From VXYL01 sp965203685 (lineage in GTDB: Bacteria; Pseudomonadota; Gammaproteobacteria; Pseudomonadales; Azotimanducaceae): 64,000 nt of DNA. Below the pieces are notes generated by a model. It saw only the letters and a program-made list of their open reading frames with translations. It was not told the DNA's origin and made no database searches. Both the position numbers and the translations under genes were made by a program. Positions 33,203 to 42,726 of the stretch are shown here, piece by piece (positions within the stretch are counted from its first letter, which is position 1; each line of letters opens with the position of its first letter). The stretch covers positions 3,410,001 to 3,474,000 of the forward strand of contig OZ241908.1 of the NCBI GenBank assembly GCA_965203685.1. The letters run 5' to 3'.

Positions 33203-34249
33203 TCAACCCGCCATGCTGTAGCCGGGGTCGGCTAAAGCGTTGAAGCCTTCGAGGACGCGAGCGCCGTCCTCGTGGGCCAGGATCTCCGCCTTGAGGACCT
33301 CGTGCTGGCGTGCCGCGGCAAGCCGCGGTTGTTCGACGGTCGCCCATTGCACTAGGCCCGCCCAGAAACGATCGACGATCTCGGCCCCGGCAACGGTGCC
33401 ACCGTCGACGCACTTCACCGTCAGCGAGCGGAACTCGCCCAGGTAGAGCCGGAGCGACTCGACGTGGATCCGCTCGTCGGTGCGAATACGCTCGACCATC
33501 TCCGCCGCTTCGAGCGCCCGGCCTGCGCGGTCCCCGAACAGGCCCGGCGTGCGGAAAGTCTCCTGCGAAGTCGCGAAGCCGATCTCTGCACGGAACTCGA
33601 TCAGGAGCAGGTTCATCAGGAAGCGCAGCGACATCTCGTAGGGCACCTCGAGTTCCGGCATGTACCGCTCCTCGCCCTCGGGACGGGCGATGCCCCCGGG
33701 CGGTTCGATGTCCGGGTGCGCCTCGGCACCGAATGCCAAGTCGCGGGCGACGAACCACATGACGTCGTGACCGCCGATACCCTTGTCGGGTTCACCGCCT
33801 TCGTCGACGCCATGGGCCTTGAGGAGACCCTTCTTGAGATGCCCGAGGGCCATGCCGCTGATGTCCTCGACGATGATTGGCTGCATGTCGGGAAACGGCA
33901 TCTCCGCGATCATGCGACCACGACCCTCGATCTTGCCGGTGACCGTCAATCCGTTCCAGAACGGCCGCGTGACGCCGCGCTCGATCAGGTAGCGCTGCTG
34001 TGCGGGGTTCGGCACGCGTGGCCCGGTGAGCAGCGAGGAGTCAGCGTCGAGTAGGTCGCCGCCCCGCTCCCGGAGCGCCGCCGTCCAATTGTCGATCGCG
34101 ACTCGCCTCCCTTTCGAGCGAGGCGGCACGTAGGTGCCCTCGGCGTCGAACCCGCCGTGCAGCCGCTGCCCGTCGATGACGTGCGCCGCCGCGTAGTCTC
34201 GGTCGGAGAGCAGTTCGGCCTCCGTGAACGTCAACTGCCGGTCGATCAT
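33203..34249 (-). CDS. Hypothetical protein, possibly ferritin-like
   Basis: A 348-residue soluble protein that I do not recognise. The helical C-terminal half contains LLIEFRAEIGF and, about 65 residues later, RTDERIHVESLRLYLGEF. That Glu and ExxH-like spacing would suit a ferritin-type di-iron bundle, but the assignment is tentative. Several metal-ligand residues also occur at GGHDVMWFVARD. There is no signal peptide. The ATG at 34249 is preferred; the upstream 59 codons overlap the divergent promoter region. It is divergent from the amidohydrolase. Confidence 0.55.
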   Translation of the reverse strand: MIDRQLTFTEAELLSDRDYAAAHVIDGQRLHGGFDAEGTYVPPRSKGRRVAIDNWTAALRERGGDLLDADSSLLTGPRVPNPAQQRYLIERGVTRPFWNGLTVTGKIEGRGRMIAEMPFPDMQPIIVEDISGMALGHLKKGLLKAHGVDEGGEPDKGIGGHDVMWFVARDLAFGAEAHPDIEPPGGIARPEGEERYMPELEVPYEMSLRFLMNLLLIEFRAEIGFATSQETFRTPGLFGDRAGRALEAAEMVERIRTDERIHVESLRLYLGEFRSLTVKCVDGGTVAGAEIVDRFWAGLVQWATVEQPRLAAARQHEVLKAEILAHEDGARVLEGFNALADPGYSMAG

Positions 34250-34346
34250 CGCTGTGCGCCCGTAATTCACAGACAGCAATTGAACCAGAAACGGGAGTCG
34301 GTGTACGTTGTGTTCCAGTACGACCGCCGATGCGGGGGTAGCCGCC

Positions 34347-35672
34347 ATGCGCAAGATGTTCGTGGCCTTAGTCGCCGCGGGTATGGTCTCCGGAGCCGCC
34401 CACGGTGCCGACTTGCGGTTGACCAACTCTCAAGTGCTCACCATGGATTCGGGTCCGACCTACGAGGTGCGCGACATCGTCGTCCGGGAGGGCAAGTTCA
34501 CGTCCTCGAACGCGTCCCAGGACGCCCAAACCATCGACCTCACCGGCATGTACGTCATCCCAGGCCTCGCGGAGATGCACGCCCACGTCCCCGTGCCCCG
34601 CATGGATAGCCCGGGCTATCGCGAGGACGTGCTGTTTCTGTGGGTCGCCAACGGCGTGACCCGCGCCCGCGGCATGATGGGTCATCCGTCGCATCTCGAA
34701 CTGCGCGAAGCCATAGCCGCCCACGAAGTCCTGGGGCCCGCGCTGACGATTTCCGGGCCGTCGTTCAGCGGCGGCAGCGTGCGCGATGTCGCCAGTGCCG
34801 AGCAACGCGTCCGCGATCAGAAAGCCGCCGGCTACGACTTCCTGAAAATACACCCCGGTCTCTCCGCAGCCGCTTTCGAAGCCGTCGCGCGGACGGCGAA
34901 CGAGGCCGGCATCGCGTTCGCCGGACACGTCACGGGTGCGGTGGGCCTACTCGACAGCCTGAAGGCCAAGCAACAGACGATCGACCACCTCGACGGGTTC
35001 GTCGAGACGCTCGTGGCACCGGCGCGCCTCGCCGACCGGCAGGCATCCTGGTTCGGTGCGGACCTGGTGATGGATGTCGACAGTGATCGGATTCCGACAC
35101 TGATTGAGGCCCTGACCGCTTCCGGTGCCGCCGTGGTGCCGACAGAGACGTTGCTGGAGAACGTCGCCGGGGACTTGGCCGAAAGCCAAGCGCGCGAGGA
35201 ATACGCATACCTGCCCGAGAACCTGCGCCGAAGCTATTCCCGTGCCGTGGCAGGTTCCGCGCGCGCATTCACCCCGGAATCGGCCGCACGTTTCTTGAGC
35301 TTGCGCAAGCGCCTGATCGGTGCCGCGCACGACGCCGGCGTGCCGATCCTGCTCGGTTCGGACTCGCCGCAGATCTTCAATACGCCCGGCTTCTCGATCC
35401 ACCGCGAACTGGGCGCCATGGTGGCGTCGGGGCTGACGCCATATGAAGCGATCGCGTCCGGCTCGACTGTGCCCGCCGAGTTCTTCGGCGAGAGCGAAAC
35501 GTGGGGCGGCATCCTGCCAGGACGCGAAGCCGACCTGATTGTGCTGCGCGACGACCCGCTCATCGACATCGACAACGCGCGGTCCATCGAGGCCGTGATG
35601 GTGCGCGGGCGCTACCTGGCGCGGGAGGAACTCGACGCGGGACTGGCCGACATTCGCGCGCGATACGAGTGA
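34347..35672 (+). CDS. Exported amidohydrolase-family metal-dependent hydrolase
   Basis: 441 residues with a signal peptide (MRKMFVALVAAGMVSGAAHG). The amidohydrolase metal ligands are visible: HxH in EMHAHVPV, a likely carboxylated Lys in FLKIHPG, His in FAGHVTG and TIDHLDG, and Asp in LLGSDSPQ. The final GREADLIVLRDDPL strand is also typical. It resembles imidazolonepropionase-like periplasmic hydrolases. The substrate is unknown. Confidence 0.83.
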   Translation: MRKMFVALVAAGMVSGAAHGADLRLTNSQVLTMDSGPTYEVRDIVVREGKFTSSNASQDAQTIDLTGMYVIPGLAEMHAHVPVPRMDSPGYREDVLFLWVANGVTRARGMMGHPSHLELREAIAAHEVLGPALTISGPSFSGGSVRDVASAEQRVRDQKAAGYDFLKIHPGLSAAAFEAVARTANEAGIAFAGHVTGAVGLLDSLKAKQQTIDHLDGFVETLVAPARLADRQASWFGADLVMDVDSDRIPTLIEALTASGAAVVPTETLLENVAGDLAESQAREEYAYLPENLRRSYSRAVAGSARAFTPESAARFLSLRKRLIGAAHDAGVPILLGSDSPQIFNTPGFSIHRELGAMVASGLTPYEAIASGSTVPAEFFGESETWGGILPGREADLIVLRDDPLIDIDNARSIEAVMVRGRYLAREELDAGLADIRARYE

Positions 35673-35898
35673 GGCACCTGCCATCAGTGCCTTGAAACCG
35701 AAAGGTCAATCTCCGACACGTAAACGAGACATTTGCCGTCGCGTCCGCCCATCCCGCGACGGCAACATGTGGCGCTCAATGTCCCGTGAGCAGCCGCAAT
35801 GTGCGCCCGGCATCTCGACTCCGCTCCTGTGGTACGGTCGCCCCGTCACGCCCTGGGCGAGTGGCTTCGCTCGCAGCGGAACATCACGGAGCATGGCC

Positions 35899-36870
35899 AT
35901 GGCCGAACCCGCCATCCACGACTTCCCGCGCTTGCCGCGCATCGACCCCGCGTGGCGTCTGCCCACCGAGGCGGAGCTACCGTGCGAGGACGACGAGCCG
36001 TTGGCTGAGAGCGACTATCAGCTCGAGCCGCTCGGCTACGCCTTCTACGGCCTGCGCGGTCATTACGCGGAACGTGCGGACGTCGCCGTGCACGCGGACA
36101 TGTTCGTGCACTACCTGCGGGTGGACGAACTCGGCGAGGTGCGGCTCGACCAAAGCGGCCAACCGATCGTGGACAGACTGGCACCGGACGTGTTCGTGGT
36201 CTTCGGCGTGCCGAGCCGGAAACGGGACTCGTACGTCACCTACGACGAGGGCAAGCCGCCGGACTTCGTCCTGGAGGTCCTCTCGGGGTCCACCTGGCGC
36301 CGGGACATGGGCGTCAAGAAGACGATCTACGAACGCATGGGGGTGCAGGAGTATTGGATCCTCGACCCCATGGATGCCTACGTCGATCCGCCGCCACTCA
36401 AGGGCTTTCGGCTGATCGGCGATCGCTACGAACCCATCGCTCCGATGTCGGGCGGAGGGATCGTGTATGCCAGCGAAGTGCTCGGCCTGGAGCTGCGCCT
36501 CTCGGACGGACGGTTCCGGATCCGCGACCCGGCGACCGGCGAAGATCTGCGCGGTCCGATCGAACTCGCCGAAGCGCTAGAAGCTGAAACCACGGCCCGT
36601 GGTCGCGAGGAAGTCCTGCGCAGGGAGATCGAGGAGGCGTATCGACGGGAGAAGGCGGCACAGAACGACGGCGATACGGCCCGTCGTCTGGCGGAGGCCA
36701 AGCAGCTCGAAGCCCAAGCCGCGCTAACGCGGACAGAAGCCGCACTCCGGCGAGCCGAGACCGCGCGTGATGAAGCAGAGGCCGGGCGGCTGGAAGCAGA
36801 GGTCGCGGCGCAACAGGCCGCGGAACGCATCGCGGAACTCGAAGCACGGTTGCAGCGGAACGACCGGTGA
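35899..36870 (+). CDS. Uma2-family endonuclease with coiled-coil tail
   Basis: 323 residues. The Uma2 (DUF820) PD-(D/E)xK-like core is intact: LAPDVFVVFGV, PPDFVLEVLSGST, then KKTIYERMGVQEYWILDP. From about residue 225 a long, charged coiled coil follows (RREIEEAYRREKAAQ and repeats of LEAxAA). The second of two nearby in-frame ATGs (35899) is chosen because GGAG at 35888-35891 is seven bases away. The stop overlaps the GTG of yejA (GTGA). Uma2 proteins are mostly uncharacterised and common in cyanobacteria and large genomes. Confidence 0.83.
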   Translation: MAEPAIHDFPRLPRIDPAWRLPTEAELPCEDDEPLAESDYQLEPLGYAFYGLRGHYAERADVAVHADMFVHYLRVDELGEVRLDQSGQPIVDRLAPDVFVVFGVPSRKRDSYVTYDEGKPPDFVLEVLSGSTWRRDMGVKKTIYERMGVQEYWILDPMDAYVDPPPLKGFRLIGDRYEPIAPMSGGGIVYASEVLGLELRLSDGRFRIRDPATGEDLRGPIELAEALEAETTARGREEVLRREIEEAYRREKAAQNDGDTARRLAEAKQLEAQAALTRTEAALRRAETARDEAEAGRLEAEVAAQQAAERIAELEARLQRNDR

Positions 36871-38819
36871 CCGCTGACCGACACATACATCGACCGCGAC
36901 GCAAGCACTGGCGTGCCGCCGTCCCGCTCAAGGTCGACCACATAGGCGTTGCCGTCCTCCTCCTCTGCATCCCCATTGCCGCCGACGTGCCCAGCCAGCA
37001 GGTGTCATACGACGCGTCGGGTCCGGGCTACCACCACGGCTTCTCGTTCTTCCGCGAACTCCGCTACCCGCCCGACTACACCCACTTCGACTACGTCAAC
37101 CCCAATGCCCCGATCGGCGGCGAACTGGTGCTGCCGGTCGTCGGCACCTTCAACAGCTTCACCCCGTGGATCCAGAAAGGCATCAACCCCGCCGGTTACG
37201 GTTTCGTCGGTGCCGGCATCTACCTGTTCGACCGTATCCTGGAACCGGGCGACGACGACCCCTCGGCGCAATATGCCCGCCTAGGCGAGCTTGAGGCAGC
37301 ACCGGACTACAGTTGGTTCAAGGTGCGCATCCACCCCGATGCGCGCTGGCACGACGGCGTACCCATCACGCCCGCGGACATCCTCTACACGGTGGACTTC
37401 GTCGTGAACTACGCCTCGGCACCCATCCGAACCGGCCTCGCGCACTTCGGCCGTGCCGAGCAGGTGGGAGACCGCGAGGTCAAGATCTACATCACCAACC
37501 CGGCGTTCCGGAACCCGGCTGCGGGATTAAGCGTCGGCCACCTGCCGATCCTGCCCGCGCACTACTGGGCGGACCGCGACATCACCAAGACCACCGTCGA
37601 GCCGCCGCTCGGCAGCGGCCCGTACCGCATCGCCGAGTTCGAACTTGGCCGCCGGATCGTCTACGAGCGTGTCGACGACTACTGGGGTTGGGACCTACCG
37701 AGTGTGCGCGGCAAGTACAACTACGGCCGCATCGTCTTCGAGTACTTCCGCGACAACACCGTCGCCCGCGAGGCGGCCAAGAAGGGCATCGTCACGTTCC
37801 GCGGCGAGGGTGTGGCGAAGGACTGGGCGACCTCCTACGAGAACTTTCCGGCGCGGGATGACGGCTACTTCATCCTCGAACTCGCCGAGCGGCGCAATAT
37901 CACCGCCATGGCCGCCGCGATCGTGCTCAATACGCGCCGCGACAAGCTCAAGGACCGGCGCGTGCGCAAGGCGCTCCTGCACGCCTACGACTTCGAGTGG
38001 ATCAACCGCGTCCAGCACTTCGGCTTCTACCGGCGCGTCGACAGCTTCTTCGACAACTCCGACCTGGAGAGCACCGGAATTCCGCGCGGCCTCGAGCGTG
38101 AACTCCTGGACGAGTTTCGCGGCGAGCTTCCCGCCGAGCTTTACACGACGCCGTTTGAAATCCCGGAGTCCGATGGCTTGGGCCTCAACCGGGAGAACAT
38201 GCTGAAGGCGCAAGAACTCTTCGCGGACGCCGGTTGGCACGTTGTCGACGAACGGCTCGTGAACGCGGACGGAGAGCAGTTCACATTCGAGTTCCTAGCC
38301 CGGAACCCGGCCGAGGAACGCGCGGCGCTGCCGTACATCGACGCCCTGCGGCGGCTCGGCATCGACGCCTCGGTACGCACCGTCGATCCCACGCAGTTCC
38401 GCAGCCGGCTGCGCGGCTTCGCCTACGACGCTGCGATCAACGACTACTGGGCGACGCCCACCCTGGGGACCTATCTCAAGTCGTTCTTCCACTCCTCGGG
38501 CGCCGATGCGCCGTTCACGGAGAACTGGGCAGGCATCCGTAGCGCCGCCGTCGACTCGCTGGTCGCCCGGGCGCTGACTACCTACGACCGGGAAGAGCTC
38601 TACGCCACGGGTCGCGCCCTGGATCGCGTGCTGCTCCACGGCTACTACATGATCCCCACCCAGATCGAGAGTGGCATGCGTTGGACGTACTGGGACCGCT
38701 TCGGCCGGCCAGCGAGATCGTCGCGCTACCGGCACCACTCCTTCCCCGAGACCTGGTGGATCGATCCGCAGAAGGACGCGGTCGTCACCGCGTACCTCGA
38801 ACGCACCCAGGAGCAGTAA
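36867..38819 (+). CDS. yejA: Peptide/microcin C-type ABC solute-binding protein
   Basis: A 650-residue SBP_bac_5 protein that collects peptides in the periplasm for YejBE. A membrane-export segment lies at about 25-42 (VDHIGVAVLLLCIPIAA). Typical stretches are HPDARWHDGVPITPADILYT, LGSGPYRI, and LNTRRDKLKDRRVRKALLHAYDFEW. The length and the order of genes match YejA. The GTG start overlaps the Uma2 stop. yejB follows 6 bp later. Confidence 0.88.
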   Translation: MTADRHIHRPRRKHWRAAVPLKVDHIGVAVLLLCIPIAADVPSQQVSYDASGPGYHHGFSFFRELRYPPDYTHFDYVNPNAPIGGELVLPVVGTFNSFTPWIQKGINPAGYGFVGAGIYLFDRILEPGDDDPSAQYARLGELEAAPDYSWFKVRIHPDARWHDGVPITPADILYTVDFVVNYASAPIRTGLAHFGRAEQVGDREVKIYITNPAFRNPAAGLSVGHLPILPAHYWADRDITKTTVEPPLGSGPYRIAEFELGRRIVYERVDDYWGWDLPSVRGKYNYGRIVFEYFRDNTVAREAAKKGIVTFRGEGVAKDWATSYENFPARDDGYFILELAERRNITAMAAAIVLNTRRDKLKDRRVRKALLHAYDFEWINRVQHFGFYRRVDSFFDNSDLESTGIPRGLERELLDEFRGELPAELYTTPFEIPESDGLGLNRENMLKAQELFADAGWHVVDERLVNADGEQFTFEFLARNPAEERAALPYIDALRRLGIDASVRTVDPTQFRSRLRGFAYDAAINDYWATPTLGTYLKSFFHSSGADAPFTENWAGIRSAAVDSLVARALTTYDREELYATGRALDRVLLHGYYMIPTQIESGMRWTYWDRFGRPARSSRYRHHSFPETWWIDPQKDAVVTAYLERTQEQ

Positions 38820-38825
38820 CCGTAC

Positions 38826-39917
38826 ATGGGCCGCTACGTCCTGCGCCGGCTGGCGCTGATGCTGCCGACCTTGCTCGGCATCATGCTGATCAACTTCCTG
38901 ATCGTGCAACTCGCGCCCGGCGGTCCGATCGATCTGATCATCGAGCAGATGATGTCGGGCTCGAGCGGCGCCTTGTCCACCCGCGCCGCGGGCACGACGA
39001 TGGAGATGGGGGGCAGCACGGTGATGGACGGCGGCGTCCGCAACCCCGCGGAGCGCGGCCTCGACCCGGATCTCTTGGCGGACCTCGAGAAGCAGTTCGG
39101 CTTCGACAAGCCGCTGCACGAGCGCTTCCTGAAGATGATCGGCGGCTACATCACCCTCGACTTCGGCACCAGCTTCTACCAGGACCGCCCCGTGCTCGAA
39201 CTCCTCTTCGAGCGGCTGCCCGTGTCGATCTCGCTGGGGTTGTGGTCGATGCTGCTGATCTACCTGATCTCGATTCCGCTGGGCGTGCGTAAGGCGGTCA
39301 TGGACGGCACGCGGTTCGACGCGTGGACCAGCGCCGTGTTGTTTGTCGGCTACGCGGTGCCGGGCTTCCTGCTCGCCATCCTGTTGATCATCCTGTTCGC
39401 GGGTGGCAGCTACTTCGACTGGTTCCCGCTACGCGGGCTGGTGAGCGACGACTTCAAGGAGTTGTCACTGCTCGGCAAGATCAAGGACTACTTCTGGCAC
39501 CTCGCGCTGCCGGTTGGCGCGTTGACTCTAGGCGGGTTCGCAACACTCACGATGCTCACCAAGAACTCGTTCCTCGAGGAGATCAGCAAGCAGTTCGTTC
39601 TAACCGCGCGCGCCAAGGGCCTGAGCGAGTCGCGCGTGCTCTACGGCCACGTGTTCCGCAACGCGATGCTGATCGTCATCGCCGGGTTTCCCGCGGCGCT
39701 GATCGGCATCCTGTTCACCGGCTCCATGCTGATCGAGGTCATCTTCAGCCTCGACGGCATCGGCCTACTCGGTTTCGAGGCCGTGATCTCGCGCGACTAC
39801 CCGGTGATGTTCGGGACGCTGTTCCTATTCACGATCATCGGCCTCATGCTGCAGTTGATCGGCGATATCACCTACACGGTGGTCGATCCCCGCATCGACT
39901 TCGAGGCGCGGAACTGA
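38826..39917 (+). CDS. yejB: Peptide/microcin C-type ABC permease
   Basis: A 363-residue DppB-type inner-membrane permease. The N-terminal MGRYVLRRLALMLPTLLGIMLINF is diagnostic, and the EAA loop appears in the region of FVLTARAKGLSESRVLYGHVF (about 258-278). Six helices are evident. YejB is about this long because of the extra segment after the first helix (MMSGSSGALSTRAAG). Its usual partner yejE is not next to it but at 48516; the zinc genes lie between. Confidence 0.9.
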   Translation: MGRYVLRRLALMLPTLLGIMLINFLIVQLAPGGPIDLIIEQMMSGSSGALSTRAAGTTMEMGGSTVMDGGVRNPAERGLDPDLLADLEKQFGFDKPLHERFLKMIGGYITLDFGTSFYQDRPVLELLFERLPVSISLGLWSMLLIYLISIPLGVRKAVMDGTRFDAWTSAVLFVGYAVPGFLLAILLIILFAGGSYFDWFPLRGLVSDDFKELSLLGKIKDYFWHLALPVGALTLGGFATLTMLTKNSFLEEISKQFVLTARAKGLSESRVLYGHVFRNAMLIVIAGFPAALIGILFTGSMLIEVIFSLDGIGLLGFEAVISRDYPVMFGTLFLFTIIGLMLQLIGDITYTVVDPRIDFEARN

Positions 39918-39936
39918 CGCCTTCGCTTGGGGGGGC

Positions 39937-40827
39937 TCAGCCCAAGACAGCCTTCGCGATCTCGCCGACGTTGTGGCGGAACATGTCGAGATAGGTCGGC
40001 GCCGGGCCGGTGGGACCGGATAACGAGTCGGAGTAGAGCCTGCCGCCGATGACGGCACCGGCCTCACGCGCGAGTTGCTCCACCAAACGCGGGTCCGTGA
40101 TGTTCTCGACGAACAGTGCGTGGATGCCCTCATCGCGCATCTGGCGAACAAGGGCCGCCACTTCGCCCGCCGACGGCTCGCTCTCCGTGCTGACACCAAC
40201 CGGGGCACGGAAGTCGATGCCATAGGCACGCCCAAAGTACTGGAATGCGTCGTGCGAGGTGATCACCTTGCGCCGGTGTGCGGGGAAGGCGTCGAGCCGG
40301 CCGCGGATGTCCCGATCGAGCGCCGCCAGTTCCCGATCGTAGGCTTCGGCTCGGCGACGGTAGTCGTCCGCGTGAGCCGGGTCCGCCGCGGCCAGGGCAC
40401 GGGCGATGTTGGCGACATCGAGGCGTCCGTTGGCGAGATCCTGCCATGCGTGAGGGTCGGGTCGGTTGCCCTCGACTGTCAGGGCTGCAATTCCCTCGCT
40501 GGCCACGACAACCGGCCCCTTGTAACCGGACACCTTGACAAGCCTGTCGATCCAGCCCTCGAAGCCGAGCCCGTTGACGACAACGACATCCGCCCGGGCC
40601 AGCGCGCGTGCATCGGCAGGAGTCGGTTCGTAGACGTGGGCATCGGCGTTTGGACCGACCAGCGTGGTGAGCGCGACGTGCTCACGGCCGACATTTCTCA
40701 CCATGTCTCCGAGAATGGTGAAGGTGGTGACGACCTTGAGCTTGTCCGGGGCCTTAGCTCGAGACGTCGGGGCAACCGCGAGGGTGGCAACCGCAGCCAA
40801 CCACGAGCGGCGCGAGAGACGATACAT
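39937..40827 (-). CDS. znuA: High-affinity zinc ABC binding protein
   Basis: A 296-residue class III metal-binding protein for zinc uptake. The N-terminus LSRRSWLAAVATLAVAPTSRA has a twin Arg and may use the Tat route. Metal-ligand His occur in NADAHVYEPTP, RPDPHAWQD and ITSHDAFQYFG, with Glu/Asp near the C-terminus (YSDSLS). The long His/Asp-rich loop of many ZnuA proteins is missing. The start at 40827 has GGAGG upstream. It is the last gene of the minus-strand zinc unit. Manganese transport is possible, but the Zur context favours zinc. Confidence 0.87.
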   Translation of the reverse strand: MYRLSRRSWLAAVATLAVAPTSRAKAPDKLKVVTTFTILGDMVRNVGREHVALTTLVGPNADAHVYEPTPADARALARADVVVVNGLGFEGWIDRLVKVSGYKGPVVVASEGIAALTVEGNRPDPHAWQDLANGRLDVANIARALAAADPAHADDYRRRAEAYDRELAALDRDIRGRLDAFPAHRRKVITSHDAFQYFGRAYGIDFRAPVGVSTESEPSAGEVAALVRQMRDEGIHALFVENITDPRLVEQLAREAGAVIGGRLYSDSLSGPTGPAPTYLDMFRHNVGEIAKAVLG

Positions 40828-40849
40828 GGATGGCCTCCTCCGGCGCCGT

Positions 40850-41722
40850 TCAAGCTTCAAGATGGGGGCGCGGCATCAACCGCGTCCACAAGCTGCCACG
40901 AGGACCCGCGACAACCGAGACGATGTAGACGCCGCCGGCGACCAGGATGATGGCTGGCCCTGAGGGCAGGTCTGCGTGGTAAGAAAGCAGTAGCCCCGCA
41001 TACCCCGACGCGAATGCGACCAGGCTGCTCGTGGCCGCGAGTGTCGCGACCTCGCCCGCCCGGAATCTCGCGACCACGGCCGGGAGCATCATCAAGCCAA
41101 CTGCCATCAGCGTACCGAGCGCATGGAACCCGGCAACAAGGTTCATGACGACCAAGGTCAGAAACATGAAATGAACGACCGCGCCCGGCCCACCCACGGC
41201 GCGCAGGAAGCCCGGGTCGAAGCACTCGACAATGAGGCCGCGGCCGATGACGGCCAAGGTAAAAAGAGTCAGCGTCGCGATCGAGACGACGAGCAGCAGC
41301 GACGCATCGTCGACAGCGAGAATGGTTCCGAAGAGGACATGCATGAGATCGACGTTGCTGCCGTGCGTGGAAACAATGAGCACGCCAAGCGCCAGCGAAA
41401 TGAGATAGAAGGCGGCGAAGCTGGCGTCCTCGCGCTGAGGCGTCACGCGCGCGACGAAACCGGACAGGATCGCCACGACGAGGCCCGCGATGAAGCCGCC
41501 AAGGCTCATGACCACGAGCGAGAGCCCAGCGATCATGAAGCCAATGGCGACACCCGGCAGGACGGCGTGGCTCAAGGCATCGCCGACGAGGCTCATGCGG
41601 CGCAAGACAAGAAGCACACCCACCGGGCCGCAGCCGACGCTGAGCGCCAAGCAAGCCACCAAGGCCCTGCGCATGAACCCGAATTCGACGAAAGGCTCGA
41701 TCAGCGCGGCGTAGATGGCCAT
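40850..41722 (-). CDS. znuB: Zinc ABC transporter permease
   Basis: A 290-residue ABC-3 family permease with about eight helices. VLLVLRRMSLVGDALSHAVLPG is the family signature. The ATG shares its T-A with the znuC stop (TGATG at 41720-41724), so the two are coupled. It ends 22 bp before the znuA start. Confidence 0.92.
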   Translation of the reverse strand: MAIYAALIEPFVEFGFMRRALVACLALSVGCGPVGVLLVLRRMSLVGDALSHAVLPGVAIGFMIAGLSLVVMSLGGFIAGLVVAILSGFVARVTPQREDASFAAFYLISLALGVLIVSTHGSNVDLMHVLFGTILAVDDASLLLVVSIATLTLFTLAVIGRGLIVECFDPGFLRAVGGPGAVVHFMFLTLVVMNLVAGFHALGTLMAVGLMMLPAVVARFRAGEVATLAATSSLVAFASGYAGLLLSYHADLPSGPAIILVAGGVYIVSVVAGPRGSLWTRLMPRPHLEA

Positions 41723-42465
41723 CAGTCAACGCCTCGGCGGCAGACCTCGGCACCGTCATCCCACGCCTCTGCCATCTGTCGCGCCTGGAAAAGATGTTCT
41801 GCCCGCAGCGCCTCGGTCGTCGCGCCCCAGGCAACGGGCTCCCGGGCGATCACCAAGGTGTCGGGAAAGTTCTCTCGTACCTGGTCGAGGTCATGCAGTA
41901 CGGCGACAACGGTTCGTCCTTCTCCATGCCACGCCACTACCACCCTCAGGAGGTCGGCCGAGGTCTTAGCGTCGATCGCGGTAAAGGGCTCGTCGAGCAG
42001 AATGACAGCACAGTCCTGCACCAACATGCGGGCAAACAAGACACGTTGAAACTGCCCGGCGGACAAGGAGGCAATCGGGCGTCGACCGAAGTCACCGAGA
42101 CCGACGGCCAGGAGCGCTTCTTCGGCTTGCCGCCGCTGCGCCCGCGTGACCGGGCGGAATAGGCCGATCGTGCGCCAGTGACCCAGCAACACCGTGTCTA
42201 GCACCGAGATCGGGAAACTGCGATCGATCTCGGCCTGCTGGGGCAGATAGGCGATGTCGCCCTGGCGCAGCCCGTTGCGTTCCAAGCGCCCATCGAGAGG
42301 CGCCAGACGCCCGATCAGGCCCTTGAGCAACGTGCTCTTGCCTGCTCCATTGGGGCCGACCACCGCGGTCAACGAGCCGGTTGCGAAGCGGCCGGTGAGG
42401 TGATGCACGGCCGGGTGGCGGTCGTAGCCCAGGGTGACGTCGTGGAGGGAAAAAGCGGCCGTCAC
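41722..42465 (-). CDS. znuC: Zinc ABC transporter ATPase
   Basis: 247 residues. Walker A GPNGAGKSTLLKGL, Q-loop YLPQQAEIDRSFPISV, signature LSAGQFQRVLFARM, Walker B VILLDEPF, switch VLHDLDQV. This form is typical of zinc/manganese ABC-3 ATPases. The GTG at 42465 is chosen because the predicted VTAAFSLHDVTLGYD start is usual for this group and because it forms a GTGA overlap with the small upstream ORF. Confidence 0.9.
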   Translation of the reverse strand: MTAAFSLHDVTLGYDRHPAVHHLTGRFATGSLTAVVGPNGAGKSTLLKGLIGRLAPLDGRLERNGLRQGDIAYLPQQAEIDRSFPISVLDTVLLGHWRTIGLFRPVTRAQRRQAEEALLAVGLGDFGRRPIASLSAGQFQRVLFARMLVQDCAVILLDEPFTAIDAKTSADLLRVVVAWHGEGRTVVAVLHDLDQVRENFPDTLVIAREPVAWGATTEALRAEHLFQARQMAEAWDDGAEVCRRGVD

Positions 42466-42623
42466 GGCAGCCACCCCATCGCCCAAGCGGCGGCAACCCA
42501 CAGGAGGATTGCTAGAGGAACTGCCCAGGCGAACTGAGCGACCACGCCGCCGCCTAGAGGCGAGACGGCGCGCCCGAGACGAGTCCCTTTAGCGGTGCCA
42601 TTGATCCCGGTTGGCCTAGGCAT
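42462..42623 (-). CDS. Small single-span membrane protein coupled to znuC
   Basis: A 53-codon ORF, ATG at 42621-42623, TGA at 42462-42464. The first 20 residues are basic (TGINGTAKGTRLGR) and a hydrophobic helix follows (FAWAVPLAILLWVAAAWAMG), ending WLP. The stop overlaps the znuC GTG (GTGA), which strongly supports real coupled translation. No family was recognised. It may modulate the transporter, as small membrane subunits do elsewhere. That is inference. Confidence 0.6.
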   Translation of the reverse strand: MPRPTGINGTAKGTRLGRAVSPLGGGVVAQFAWAVPLAILLWVAAAWAMGWLP

Positions 42624-42726
42624 CAGTACGGAATCCCACACCCCGGTCTCCGGCCCGAATCGCGACGGCGCGCGGGAGGCTCCGCAACGCCGTCAGCGAA
42701 CGGGCCTGGCAGGGCGACGCGTCTGG

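Noticed and set aside
39921..39950. CTTGGG/CCCAAG hairpin between yejB and znuA as a terminator
   Set aside because: The stem is only 6 bp, has no T-run and overlaps the znuA stop codon.
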